Source: JBFXAN01 sp050184225
GTDB lineage: Bacteria > Chloroflexota > Dehalococcoidia > CAUJGQ01
NCBI GenBank assembly: GCA_050184225.1
Contig: JBFXAN010000120.1
Span: forward strand, 1-20,186
Length of the DNA: 20,186 bases
Direction of reading: 5' to 3'
Positions 1 through 7,361 of this stretch are shown one piece after another (within the stretch, counting starts at the first letter, position 1; each line of letters opens with the position of its first letter). The notes under the pieces are model-generated. The model did no database searches. It was not told the DNA's origin and saw only the letters and a list, made by a program, of their open reading frames with translations. The position numbers were made by a program, and so were the translations under genes.

Positions 1-158
1 ACCCGAATGACGAGGTGATCGCCTACTGCCGGATCGGGGAGCGGAGCAGCCATACCTGGTTCGTGCTGCGCCACCTGCTCGGCTTCCCCACCGTGCGCAA
101 CTACGACGGCTCCTGGACCGAGTGGGGTAATTCCGTCGGTGTGCCGATCGAGCGCTAG
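1..158 (+). CDS. Thiosulfate sulfurtransferase (rhodanese), C-terminal fragment
   Basis: This is the last 52 codons of a gene that begins before the window; the reading frame starts at base 3 and ends at the TAG at 156-158. The visible protein contains YCRIGERSSHTWFVL, the rhodanese active-site loop with the persulfide-forming cysteine, followed by the R-N-Y-D-G-S-W-x-E-W-G-N segment typical of the catalytic C-terminal domain of two-domain (SseA-type) thiosulfate/3-mercaptopyruvate sulfurtransferases. Family members move a sulfane sulfur from thiosulfate or mercaptopyruvate to cyanide or another thiol acceptor, usually in the cytoplasm. The CRIGERS loop resembles thiosulfate-type enzymes more than mercaptopyruvate-type ones (which usually have CGSGVTA); this is family knowledge. 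The N-terminal domain and start are outside the window. The next gene begins 58 bases later on the same strand. Confidence 0.9.
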   Translation, partial: PNDEVIAYCRIGERSSHTWFVLRHLLGFPTVRNYDGSWTEWGNSVGVPIER

Positions 159-202
159 TCCCGACCCGCCGTGACGGTCGACCGGCGGTGCCGGTAGCCG
201 CC

Positions 203-211
203 AAGAGGAGG
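203..211 (+). promoter_or_regulatory. Ribosome binding site of first TIG-repeat gene
   Basis: AAGAGGAGG lies 5 bases before the ATG at 217. It is a near-perfect Shine-Dalgarno sequence and fixes the start. The second TIG gene has a very similar SD and first codons. Confidence 0.75.
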
Positions 212-216
212 CGATC

Positions 217-3036
217 ATGAGTCGACGATTCATTGCAGCCGTGACACTTCTTGCCGGCGTCGCCCTTGTCGTAGCATCCGACAGCGTTCAGCCTTTACCG
301 ATGCGGGCGCAGAGTGCGCCGGTTGTTACATCCGTTTCGCCGGACTTTGGTCCGGCGGTCGGCGGCACACTCGTTACGATCACCGGTTCGAACTTCGCAT
401 CAACCCAGCAGTTCACGACGGATGGAGGCGCGGCGTTCACCGACGCACAGTGCAACAGCGCAACGAGCTGTACGGCCAGAACGCCGGCCATCACCGTCGC
501 GGATGGCGGATCGATCAACGTCCGCACCGTCGCCGCCGGCCAGGTCGGGGCACCGCAGAGCAATTCCTTCACGATCTACGGCCGGCCACAGCTGGCCTCT
601 CTCGATCCGAGCGAGGGTTCGACGACGGGCGGGACGGTGGTGTACCTGCATGGAGGCACGTACCCCAATGGCTCGGTCTACTTTGGTCCGGCGCCGGAGG
701 TGCGGTTTGGCGACGCGCTTGCGACCGGCGTTAACTGTACGGGCACGACCGGCACGGTCTGCTCAGTCCATACACCGGCCGCTGCCAACCCCTACGAGAA
801 TAAGGAAGTCGAGGTGACGATCACGACGCCGGGCGGCACGAGCGCGGTCAACTACTTTCTGTATCGCGTGCCGGCGCCGACCGTCACCAGTCTGATACCG
901 AACCAAGGGCCGGGCGGCTCGGTCGTGATGATCGCTGGCACGAACTTCGATACCGATCCTGGAGAGACCACGGTCGCCTTCGGTTCGATCGAGGCGTCGA
1001 ATGTCACCTGTGCATCCATGACGCAGTGCACGGCGACGGCGCCGCCCGGCAACGGCGTGGTGAACGTGCTCGTCACGGTCGCCGGCCAGACGAGCGCCAA
1101 CACGCCGGCCGACGACTTCAGCTATACGCCGGAATCGCTGCCGGTAGTAACCAACGTCTCGCCGGACTACGGCTCCGGAACCGGCGGCACATTGGTGACG
1201 ATCACCGGCACGAACTTTGTCAACGGACTCCAGTTTCAGACCGATGGTGGCCTGCCGTTTACCGATGCCAGTTGTACATCGGCCTCCACCTGCACCGCGA
1301 CGACGCCGGCGATGGGGACGCTGGTGGGTGAAGTAACCACGTTCCGCACCGTGGCGGTCGGCCAAACAGCAGCGGCGCAGAGCAACACCTTCACCGCCTA
1401 CGGCCGTCCGGTGATCACCGGGCTCGATCCGACCGACGGTCCGGCAGCGGGCGGAACCGTGGTCTGGATCAGCGGCTCTACATTTCCCGGCAATGCCACC
1501 TATCCTGGCCCCTTGCCCGAGGTGCGCTTCGGTAGTGAGCTGGCGACACATGTGAACTGCACCAGAACAGACGGTACCGTCTGTGGCGTGCAGACGCCGG
1601 GCGGGACCGGCACCGTCCCGGTGACGATCACGACGCCTGGCGGGACGAGCGATCCCACCCCGCTTACCTATACCTATGTGCCGGTGCCGACGATCACCAG
1701 CATCAGCCCTGATAGCGGACCTCGCCAGGGAGATACGGCCGTTACCATCAACGGCACCGGCTTCGACACAACACCGCAGACGATGACGGCGATGTTCGGT
1801 TCAGCGCCGGCGCTCGCTACAAGTTGCTCGAGCGCGACAGTCTGCACGGCGTTTAGCCCGCCGGCAGGCGCCGATCTGCACGTTTCGGTCACCATCGTGA
1901 ACGTCCTGGGATATACGAGCAACGGCGTGCCGTTCAGTTATGCGCCGATCGTCACGAGTGTCTCGCCCGACTACGGCCCCAGTTCAGGTGGCACCACCGT
2001 GACATTGCACGGAACGGCATTCGATACTGATCAGGGGTTTCAACTAGCCAGTGGGACGCCGTTCGCAGACGTGCGTTGCTCGACGAGCACGACCTGCACC
2101 GCCGTCACCCCAGCGGTTTCCGTGGATACGATTCACCTCAAAGATCTTGAGATTATCGCGGCAGGACAGACGGACCCGGCGCAGGCGCGTTTCGTCTTCT
2201 ACGGCCCGCCGTATGCCGAGCTCGCGGGTTGCTATAAGACCAAACCGCTCGACTGTCTGATCGAGCCTCACACCTGGATCGCCCTCTATGGCGGTGCATT
2301 TGCCGATGGGAGTAGCGAGGCGCCGGGGGTAACACGCGTCAAGATCCACCACACGTATCCCGCCCCCGACCACGTCGAGTGCCACTATCGGGACGGGTAC
2401 TGCTCCGTGAGAGTGCCGAACCTGGGGATCACCTTCACCCAGTGTGCCGAATCCACCCCCCAATGGGGCGGCTATCCCGTGGGGATCACCGTCGAGACAC
2501 CCGGTGGGTCGATGTACGTCTTTACCGCGATCTACGTTTGTTCCCTCCAACCGCCGGAAACAGAGACTCCGGCCCCGACCTCGCCCTGGCGGCCGATGCA
2601 GGTGAACGGCACGGTGACGCAAGGCGAGCGGACGCTGCTCGCCGGCGCGATCGAGGCACGGGTCGGTGGTTCGGTCTGTGGCGCCGGCGCCGTGTTCAAC
2701 GGTGCGTTCACGCTCAGCGTCGCGTCGAGCGCGACGATCCCCGGCTGCGGCACGGATGGGGCGACGGTCGTCTTCCGCGTGAATGGCGCCGAGGCCGAGG
2801 GCAGTGTCCGATTCACGGCCGGTGGGAGTGCCACCGTGGAATTGCGCATCGTCGGTCTTCCCGGTGCGCTGGGTTTCCCAGGCATACCCGGTCTGCCCAC
2901 TCTGCCCGGCATTCCCGGCATCCCGAGCTTGCCCACTCTGCCCGGCATTCCCGGCTTACCATCCCTGCCGATCCGCGTGCCACCGATTCCGCCGATCCCC
3001 GTGCCCGTCCTGCCATTTATCTCGTTGATATCGTAG
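217..3036 (+). CDS. Secreted IPT/TIG-repeat protein with Pro-rich tail
   Basis: A 939-residue exported protein. Residues 1-33 form a Sec-type signal (RR near the N-terminus, hydrophobic 6-20, possible cleavage near residue 20 or 32). Eight tandem immunoglobulin-like IPT/TIG domains follow, each opening with a form of (V/I)TS(V/I)SPxxGPxxGGTxVTIxGxxF, at about 37, 126, 222, 311, 399, 492, 579 and 665. They form an A-B-C, A-B-C, A-B pattern. Each of the first seven has one Cys pair (79/85, 174/182, 265/271, 353/359, 448/456, 537/543, 621/627), probably disulfides. The eighth is divergent, with extra cysteines (672, 680, 722, 729, 743, 776). Residues 795-880 form a separate beta-rich module (Cys821/Cys844), and 881-939 a G-I-P-G-L-P-rich tail. 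No sortase motif, S-layer homology or membrane anchor is visible. TIG domains serve in cell-surface adhesion or protein interaction; the ligand here is unknown. Confidence 0.85.
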   Translation: MSRRFIAAVTLLAGVALVVASDSVQPLPMRAQSAPVVTSVSPDFGPAVGGTLVTITGSNFASTQQFTTDGGAAFTDAQCNSATSCTARTPAITVADGGSINVRTVAAGQVGAPQSNSFTIYGRPQLASLDPSEGSTTGGTVVYLHGGTYPNGSVYFGPAPEVRFGDALATGVNCTGTTGTVCSVHTPAAANPYENKEVEVTITTPGGTSAVNYFLYRVPAPTVTSLIPNQGPGGSVVMIAGTNFDTDPGETTVAFGSIEASNVTCASMTQCTATAPPGNGVVNVLVTVAGQTSANTPADDFSYTPESLPVVTNVSPDYGSGTGGTLVTITGTNFVNGLQFQTDGGLPFTDASCTSASTCTATTPAMGTLVGEVTTFRTVAVGQTAAAQSNTFTAYGRPVITGLDPTDGPAAGGTVVWISGSTFPGNATYPGPLPEVRFGSELATHVNCTRTDGTVCGVQTPGGTGTVPVTITTPGGTSDPTPLTYTYVPVPTITSISPDSGPRQGDTAVTINGTGFDTTPQTMTAMFGSAPALATSCSSATVCTAFSPPAGADLHVSVTIVNVLGYTSNGVPFSYAPIVTSVSPDYGPSSGGTTVTLHGTAFDTDQGFQLASGTPFADVRCSTSTTCTAVTPAVSVDTIHLKDLEIIAAGQTDPAQARFVFYGPPYAELAGCYKTKPLDCLIEPHTWIALYGGAFADGSSEAPGVTRVKIHHTYPAPDHVECHYRDGYCSVRVPNLGITFTQCAESTPQWGGYPVGITVETPGGSMYVFTAIYVCSLQPPETETPAPTSPWRPMQVNGTVTQGERTLLAGAIEARVGGSVCGAGAVFNGAFTLSVASSATIPGCGTDGATVVFRVNGAEAEGSVRFTAGGSATVELRIVGLPGALGFPGIPGLPTLPGIPGIPSLPTLPGIPGLPSLPIRVPPIPPIPVPVLPFISLIS
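2894..2955 (+). repeat. 12-residue direct repeat encoding Pro/Gly-rich tail
   Basis: A 26-base block beginning TGCCCACTCTGCCCGG occurs identically at 2894-2919 and 2930-2955, a period of 36 bases. It encodes LPTLPGIPG(I/L)PS twice. The repeat lies inside the C-terminal tail of the first TIG protein and could expand or contract by slippage. Confidence 0.8.
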
Positions 3037-3100
3037 TTCTGATCTGTACCATTGGGTTGTGTTGAAGCGTTCAGGGCCGGTATCCCATGCGCCGGCCGGA

Positions 3101-3108
3101 AGGAGGAG
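3101..3108 (+). promoter_or_regulatory. Ribosome binding site that selects a TTG start
   Basis: AGGAGGAG lies 4-6 bases before a TTG at 3113 in the frame of the second TIG gene. The upstream in-frame GTG at 3059 has no comparable site. The bases after TTG (CATCGACGATTGCAGCC) closely match those after the ATG of the first TIG gene, which supports TTG as the true start. A GGCCGG/CCGGCC inverted repeat (3075-3080 and 3092-3097) sits just upstream and might influence access to the site. Confidence 0.7.
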
Positions 3109-3112
3109 TCCT

Positions 3113-5098
3113 TTGCATCGACGATTGCAGCCGGTCGTGCTCGCCGCCCTTATGGTCGCGGCGACGGTGCTGGTTCAGGGAACAGTCAACCGCCCGCGTG
3201 CATCAGCCCAGGCGGCGCCGCCGACCATAACGCAGATCACACCGACCTACAGTTCCGCGGCCGGTGGCACGAGCGTCACGATCCTGGGTACGAACTTCAG
3301 CACGGACGCCGGTGGTACCCAGTTCACGGATGACGGCGAGAACCCCCTCTTCAGCAGTGTCACCTGCACCAGTTCTACTGAGTGCACCGCCACCTCGCTG
3401 GCGATGCAAGCCGGCGAACAGTCGGCCTTCGTCGGCGAAGTCTACGCGATGGTCGGCGACGCCATGAGCAACGCCGGACTGCAATTCGTCTGGTACGGCC
3501 AACCGGTGATCACCAAGCTTTCGCCGTCGTCGGCGCGGGCGGGTACCGTGGTGACGCTGCACGGCGGCGTCTTTCCGAGCAAGGCGCCCTTTGGCGGTCC
3601 GGTTTCGATCAAGTTTGGCGACACGACTGTTGCCAACGTGGCCTGTCCGAACATCGACGAGTGCTGGGGGCAGGCGCCGCCCGGCACCGGCACGGTACAG
3701 GTGACGATCACGACGCCCGGGGGCACGAGCGCGGGCATTCCATTCACGTATTCAGCGCCGGGCCTTGGGTCGCCCGAACTACCCAGCCATCCCGGTCTTC
3801 CCCATGTTCCGAACCTGCCAGCGTTTCCGGAGCCTCCCGCTTTCCCGGCTTCGCCCGGAGGCGCGACGCCGTTAGCAGTGACGGGCATCACACCGAACTA
3901 CGGACCGGCTGCGGGCGGTACACCGGTGACGATCAGTGGCGCCGGCTTCAGCATGACACCGGGGGCGACGAAGTTTGCCGCCGGCGGCCAGAACCAGTTC
4001 ACCAGCGTGTCCTGTGTCAGCACCACGCGCTGCACCGCCGTCGCACCGGCGGTGAGTGTGCCTGCCGGCAGCATCCTGTTCGGCGAGAGCATCACGGTGA
4101 CGGTGGGCAGTCAGTTGGCCCAGAATCAGGATCTCTACTTCGCCTGGTACGGCACCCCACAGCTTACTAAAGTGCAGCCGTCCTCTGGTCCATCAGCCGG
4201 CGGCACCACGGTAACGCTGACCGGCGGGGTCTTTCCGAGTCCTGGCCGCTACCCCGGACCGATCTCGGTCTACTTCGGCACGAGGTCGGCGACGAACGTC
4301 TCCTGCAACGCCGACGGTAGCGCCTGCACCGCCGTGTCCCCGCCGGGGAGCGGCACCGTGCAGGTCACGGTCAGCACGCCGGGCGGGACGAGCAACGGTT
4401 TACCGTTCACCTACGCGACCCTGGTTGGCCTGCCGGATCTCCCGGGGCTTTCGGGCGCGTCAACGCCGGTAGTGGCGCAGATCTCACCGAATTACGGACC
4501 GTCATCGGCGAAGACCAACGTGGTGATCACGGGCAGCGGATTCAGCACGACGCCCGGCGCCACCCAATTCGGCGAAAGCATTTCCGGCGGCATCCGGTTC
4601 ACGGACGTCGTCTGTCAGAGCGGCACGCGCTGTACCGCCATCGCGCCTGCGGTCTCGGTTTTCACCAGCGGTGCGCTCAGCGCGAACGTTGTTGCGTTCG
4701 TCAACGGCCGGATGAGCTCCGGGAACCCGGCAGTGCTGTTTACCTGGTATGGCAAGCCGGAGTTGACGAGTATCAGTCCCACGTCAGGCCCCGCTTCCGG
4801 TGGGACCACCGTCACGCTCAAAGGCGGGGCCTTCCCCGGCAATTCGCTGGTCACGATCAGCTTCGGCACGACCGCATCGACAAGCATCAATTGCAACCCC
4901 GCCGGTAACTCCTGCACGGCGGTCGCACCACCGGGGAGCGGCACCGTGCCGGTCACCGTGATCACGCCCGGTGGCACGAGCAACGCGCGGCCCTTTACCT
5001 ACACGGGTGGCGGGACCGGGTCATCGCCTGCATCTATCCCGTCCACGATTCCCGGTTTCCCGACGTTACCGCTTCCATCACCGAACTTCACGCCCTAG
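3113..5098 (+). CDS. Secreted IPT/TIG-repeat protein, paralogue of upstream gene
   Basis: A 661-residue protein if read from TTG at 3113 (SD AGGAGGAG); a GTG at 3059 would add 18 residues and bury the signal peptide. Residues 1-33 are a Sec-type signal ending ASAQA. Six IPT/TIG domains follow in three A-B pairs, starting near 38, 131, 255, 350, 453 and 549. They are separated by Pro-rich linkers (about 215-250 and 436-452), with a short Pro-rich tail (635-661). Every domain has one Cys pair: 85/91, 178/184, 301/307, 398/405, 501/507, 594/601. Each A domain ends in (V/A/T)WYG(Q/T/K)P and each B domain in VT(I/V)xTPGGTS. The similar 5' ends and domain order show that it arose by duplication of the same ancestor as the upstream gene, from which it is 76 bases away and probably cotranscribed. 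A surface or extracellular role is likely; the ligand is unknown. No wall anchor is seen. Confidence 0.83.
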   Translation: MHRRLQPVVLAALMVAATVLVQGTVNRPRASAQAAPPTITQITPTYSSAAGGTSVTILGTNFSTDAGGTQFTDDGENPLFSSVTCTSSTECTATSLAMQAGEQSAFVGEVYAMVGDAMSNAGLQFVWYGQPVITKLSPSSARAGTVVTLHGGVFPSKAPFGGPVSIKFGDTTVANVACPNIDECWGQAPPGTGTVQVTITTPGGTSAGIPFTYSAPGLGSPELPSHPGLPHVPNLPAFPEPPAFPASPGGATPLAVTGITPNYGPAAGGTPVTISGAGFSMTPGATKFAAGGQNQFTSVSCVSTTRCTAVAPAVSVPAGSILFGESITVTVGSQLAQNQDLYFAWYGTPQLTKVQPSSGPSAGGTTVTLTGGVFPSPGRYPGPISVYFGTRSATNVSCNADGSACTAVSPPGSGTVQVTVSTPGGTSNGLPFTYATLVGLPDLPGLSGASTPVVAQISPNYGPSSAKTNVVITGSGFSTTPGATQFGESISGGIRFTDVVCQSGTRCTAIAPAVSVFTSGALSANVVAFVNGRMSSGNPAVLFTWYGKPELTSISPTSGPASGGTTVTLKGGAFPGNSLVTISFGTTASTSINCNPAGNSCTAVAPPGSGTVPVTVITPGGTSNARPFTYTGGGTGSSPASIPSTIPGFPTLPLPSPNFTP

Positions 5099-5103
5099 TT
5101 CAT

Positions 5104-5144
5104 ACCACCCGCCGATCTTGTCGGATCGGCGGGTGGTTCGTTAT
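5104..5144 (+). terminator. Rho-independent terminator after TIG genes
   Basis: A 14-bp perfect stem, 5104-5117 paired with 5124-5137 (CCACCCGCCGATC and its complement), has a 6-base loop and is followed by a short T-containing stretch (TTCGTTAT). It begins 6 bases after the stop codon of the second TIG gene and should end that transcript before the tRNA gene. Confidence 0.8.
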
Positions 5145-5189
5145 GATAAAGTGACGAGGCAGGGGCCACGCCCTGCCTTTCTCGTGCAC

Positions 5190-5264
5190 GGCGGGTATCG
5201 TCTAGTGGTCCAAGACGCCAGGTTGTGGCCCTGGAGACCGAGGGTTCGAATCCCTCTACTCGCC
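5190..5264 (+). tRNA. tRNA-His (anticodon GTG)
   Basis: A full cloverleaf can be folded. The acceptor stem pairs GCGGGTA (5191-5197) with TACTCGC (5257-5263). The D arm is 5200-5216. The anticodon stem CCAGG/CCTGG (5218-5222 and 5230-5234) encloses loop TTGTGGC with anticodon GTG at 5225-5227. The T arm is GAGGG/CCCTC around TTCGAAT (5240-5256). Position 73 is C and the base before the acceptor is G, giving the G-1:C73 pair that is the identity element of bacterial tRNA-His. The 3' CCA is not encoded. Confidence 0.96.
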
Positions 5265-5281
5265 CCGCTTCACTCGCGTCA

Positions 5282-5318
5282 GCCCCTCCCTTTACGAAGG
5301 AGAGGGGCCTCGTTTTCT
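5282..5318 (+). terminator. Rho-independent terminator after tRNA-His
   Basis: GCCCCTC (5282-5288) pairs with GAGGGGC (5302-5308), and CCTT pairs with AAGG above it. There is one bulged A and a TACG loop. The tract after the stem is CTCGTTTTCTTG. It starts 17 bases after the tRNA. Confidence 0.8.
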
Positions 5319-5465
5319 TGATCGAACAGTGGCGGCTGGCTTCGACGCTCCTGGTCCCGGCCAATCGAAGCGTTCACCTCGTTCCCTCAGAAACGGTCAC
5401 GGTGTACCCTTACCTCGGCGTCAAGGTGGAGGGCCACGACGACCGAATCGCGCGGAGGAGCAGGC

Positions 5466-6485
5466 GTGGCGACAGCGACTCCCTACAAGACCATCGTTCC
5501 CGGTATTCATCAATTGCAGGTACCGATCCCGAACAACCCGCTCGGGTACGTCCTTCCCTACCTGATGGAAGGTGACGACGGCTATACCCTGATCGACTCC
5601 GGCTGGAACGCGCCGGAGGCGTACGGCGCGCTGATGGCGCAGTTGCACGCGCTCGGCGTGCCGTTGAAGGAACTGCGCCGCGTGGCGTTTACCCATGTTC
5701 ATCCCGACCACTACGGTCTGGCCGGCCGGCTGAAGGGCGACTGCGACGCGGAGTTGATGCTGGGTGCGCCGGAGCGCGGCTTCATCAACACGCGCTATCG
5801 CAAACCGGAGGGTTTGCTCGACCGGATGGGCGAGTGGCTGCGCAGTCACGGCGTCCCCGAGGACAAGATGCCGGACATGCGTTCCTCCTCGATGCAGGTG
5901 CGTGGCTTCGTCGTCGCCGCCGACCCGGACACGTTGCTGCACGGGGGCGAGAAACTGAAGGTGGGCGAGCACGAGTGGGAGGTGATCTGGACCCCCGGAC
6001 ACTCACCCGGTCACATGTGCTTCTACGACGCAAAGCGACGGATCATGATCACGGGCGACCATGTGTTGCCGACGATCTCGCCGAACGTCTCGCTGCATCC
6101 GGAGCAGCCGGGCAACCCGTTGCACGACTACATCCTCTCGCTGCGCCGGTTGATGAACTACGACGTCGAACTGGCGCTGCCCGCGCACGAGTACGACTTT
6201 CCCGACCTGCACGAGCGCATCCGCGAGTTGGAGGCGCACCACGAGGAGCGGATGCAGGAGATGCTGGCCGGCATGAACGGCAGCCCGAAGACCGCCTTCC
6301 AGATTGCCGCACACGTGAAGTGGGTGACGGGCGATTTCAACGACTTCACGCCGTGGATGCAGCGGGCGGCGATCGGCGAGACGCTCTCGCACCTGGAACA
6401 CATGGTGATGGAGGGCATCCTCGAACGGCAGTTCGACGACGGTCGGGTGAAGTACGTGCCGGTGAACACGGGCCGGGCAAAGTAA
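5466..6485 (+). CDS. MBL-fold metallo-hydrolase
   Basis: A 339-residue cytoplasmic enzyme of the metallo-beta-lactamase superfamily. It starts at GTG 5466 behind GGAGGAG (5454-5460). The metal ligands are visible in order: HVHPDH (77-82), His179 and His183 in TPGHSPGH, Asp198 in ITGDH, and His241 in LPAHEY. These are the glyoxalase-II-like motifs that bind two metal ions. The C-terminal 90 residues (about 250-339) form a helical extension ending in a winged-helix-like segment (ETLSHLEHMVMEGILER), as in the LACTB2-like or MBL-plus-winged-helix subgroup. Family members hydrolyse thioesters, lactones or phosphodiesters; the substrate cannot be told from sequence. The gene is preceded by the tRNA terminator, so it needs its own promoter, which I could not identify with confidence. 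A toxin-antitoxin pair follows 27 bases downstream. Confidence 0.9.
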   Translation: MATATPYKTIVPGIHQLQVPIPNNPLGYVLPYLMEGDDGYTLIDSGWNAPEAYGALMAQLHALGVPLKELRRVAFTHVHPDHYGLAGRLKGDCDAELMLGAPERGFINTRYRKPEGLLDRMGEWLRSHGVPEDKMPDMRSSSMQVRGFVVAADPDTLLHGGEKLKVGEHEWEVIWTPGHSPGHMCFYDAKRRIMITGDHVLPTISPNVSLHPEQPGNPLHDYILSLRRLMNYDVELALPAHEYDFPDLHERIRELEAHHEERMQEMLAGMNGSPKTAFQIAAHVKWVTGDFNDFTPWMQRAAIGETLSHLEHMVMEGILERQFDDGRVKYVPVNTGRAK

Positions 6486-6512
6486 GTCTTCGCGACAACA
6501 GTCGGTGCGGCG

Positions 6513-6764
6513 ATGAAGACCAAGAAAGCACCAACGTTCGACGATGTGGTGCAGAGCGCGTTGAAGCTCTCGCCGATGGACAAGGTGCGGCTGATTGAGC
6601 GGTTGGCGTCAGTCCTGAAGTACGATCTGCCGGAAGCAAGCCGAATGCCGTTGAAGTCAGGCTACGGCATCCTCGCCAAGTATGGCCCGGCTCCATCCGA
6701 AGAGGACATCGCCGAAGCTCGACGGGAAATGTGGGCGAACTTCCCTCGTGAGGACATTGCGTGA
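6513..6764 (+). CDS. VapB-like antitoxin of a PIN toxin
   Basis: An 83-residue protein lying directly before, and overlapping by four bases (GTGA), a PIN-domain toxin gene. The N-terminal half contains ALKLSPMDKVRLIERLASVL, the pattern of the addiction-module antitoxin families that precede VapC genes. The charged C-terminus (PSEEDIAEARREMWANFP) is typical of the toxin-wrapping tail. By family analogy it neutralises the PIN nuclease and represses its own operon. The start at ATG 6513 lacks a clear SD, so the pair may be translated after the hydrolase gene 27 bases upstream. Because the partner toxin is broken, the antitoxin may now be an orphan. Confidence 0.75.
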   Translation: MKTKKAPTFDDVVQSALKLSPMDKVRLIERLASVLKYDLPEASRMPLKSGYGILAKYGPAPSEEDIAEARREMWANFPREDIA

Positions 6765-7158
6765 CGGTCACGGCCGTTGCGGATACGCACGGATTCTTGT
6801 GGTACTTCTATGAGGACCGGCGGCTGTCGTCCAGGGTCAAGTCATTCATCGATGCACAACGTCGTGACGGCTTCGAGGTGGGCATTTCACGCTCGTCGAG
6901 ATCCTCTACCTCAGCGAGAAGGGACGCATCCCGGCTGATGCGCTTGTCGATGTGATGACCTTCCTCGATCGCCCCGATTCAGCCTTTCTCGAGATTGCCC
7001 TCGATCGGTCGATCGTTCGCGCAATAGAGAGGATCGGTCGCGACGACATTCCCGACATGCTCGATCGAATCATCGCGGCGACGGCGTTGTACCTTGGTGT
7101 TCCGCTGATCAGCCGCGATCGACGGATTCGTGCGTCGAACGTGGAAATGGTTTGGTGA
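6761..7158 (+). pseudogene. Frameshifted PIN-domain toxin (VapC-like)
   Basis: The first frame, from GTG 6761 (overlapping the antitoxin stop), reads VADTHGFLWYFYEDRRLSSR and then FEVGIS up to about 6889. The continuation is one frame away: TLVEILYLSEKGRIPADAL from 6889, then MTFLDRPDSAFLEI and IPDMLDRIIAATALYLGVPLI to the TGA at 7156-7158. Read together they give a complete, roughly 130-residue PIN domain with all four acidic residues kept: Asp8, Glu in LVEI, Asp in MLDR, and Asp in SRDRR. Relatives usually have GISAITLVE; here the AI is missing, so a loss of about 7 bases fits. No slippery heptamer is present at the junction. In the first frame translation stops at 6955. The alternative is a sequencing error. 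Confidence 0.8.
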
Positions 7159-7173
7159 TGAGGAAGGGCCACC

Positions 7174-7341
7174 ATGCAATTGGATCTCGAACCCGATGAA
7201 GTTGCCATTCTGAAAGAGACGCTTGCCGCGTACCTCTCCGATCTGCGGGCGGAGATCGGCAAGACCGAGGACTATAGGACGCGCCGAGAACTGCATCGGC
7301 GGGAGACGGTCCTGCAAAAGGTGATCGGGCAACTCGGTTAG
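7174..7341 (+). CDS. Conserved 55-residue small protein
   Basis: A short gene, ATG 7174 to TAG 7339-7341, preceded by AGGAAGGG (7161-7168). The product is MQLDLEPDEVAILKETL followed by a segment with YLSDLRAEIGKTEDYRTR and a C-terminal ETVLQKVIGQL. The pattern of an N-terminal strand, E-x-x-x-L-x-x-x-L, then a D-L-R-x-E-I-x-x-T-D/E-x-x-x-x-R core and a final helix matches a widespread small, uncharacterised protein family of GC-rich bacteria (recollection). It is predicted to be all-helical and cytoplasmic with no signal or membrane segment. Codon choice and the good SD support a real gene. No function is assigned. Confidence 0.72.
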   Translation: MQLDLEPDEVAILKETLAAYLSDLRAEIGKTEDYRTRRELHRRETVLQKVIGQLG

Positions 7342-7361
7342 CGGTGATTGGCCGGCATGTC

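Noticed and set aside
166..188. CCGCCG/CGGCGG inverted repeat after the sulfurtransferase gene as terminator
   Set aside because: Short, 11-base loop, no T-tract; expected often in GC-rich DNA.
2894..2955. True collagen-like domain in the first TIG protein
   Set aside because: Gly does not occur at every third residue over a long run, so a triple helix is not supported.
6881..6895. Programmed ribosomal frameshift in the vapC-like gene
   Set aside because: No slippery heptamer, internal SD or strong downstream hairpin was seen; missing residues relative to the family suggest a deletion instead.
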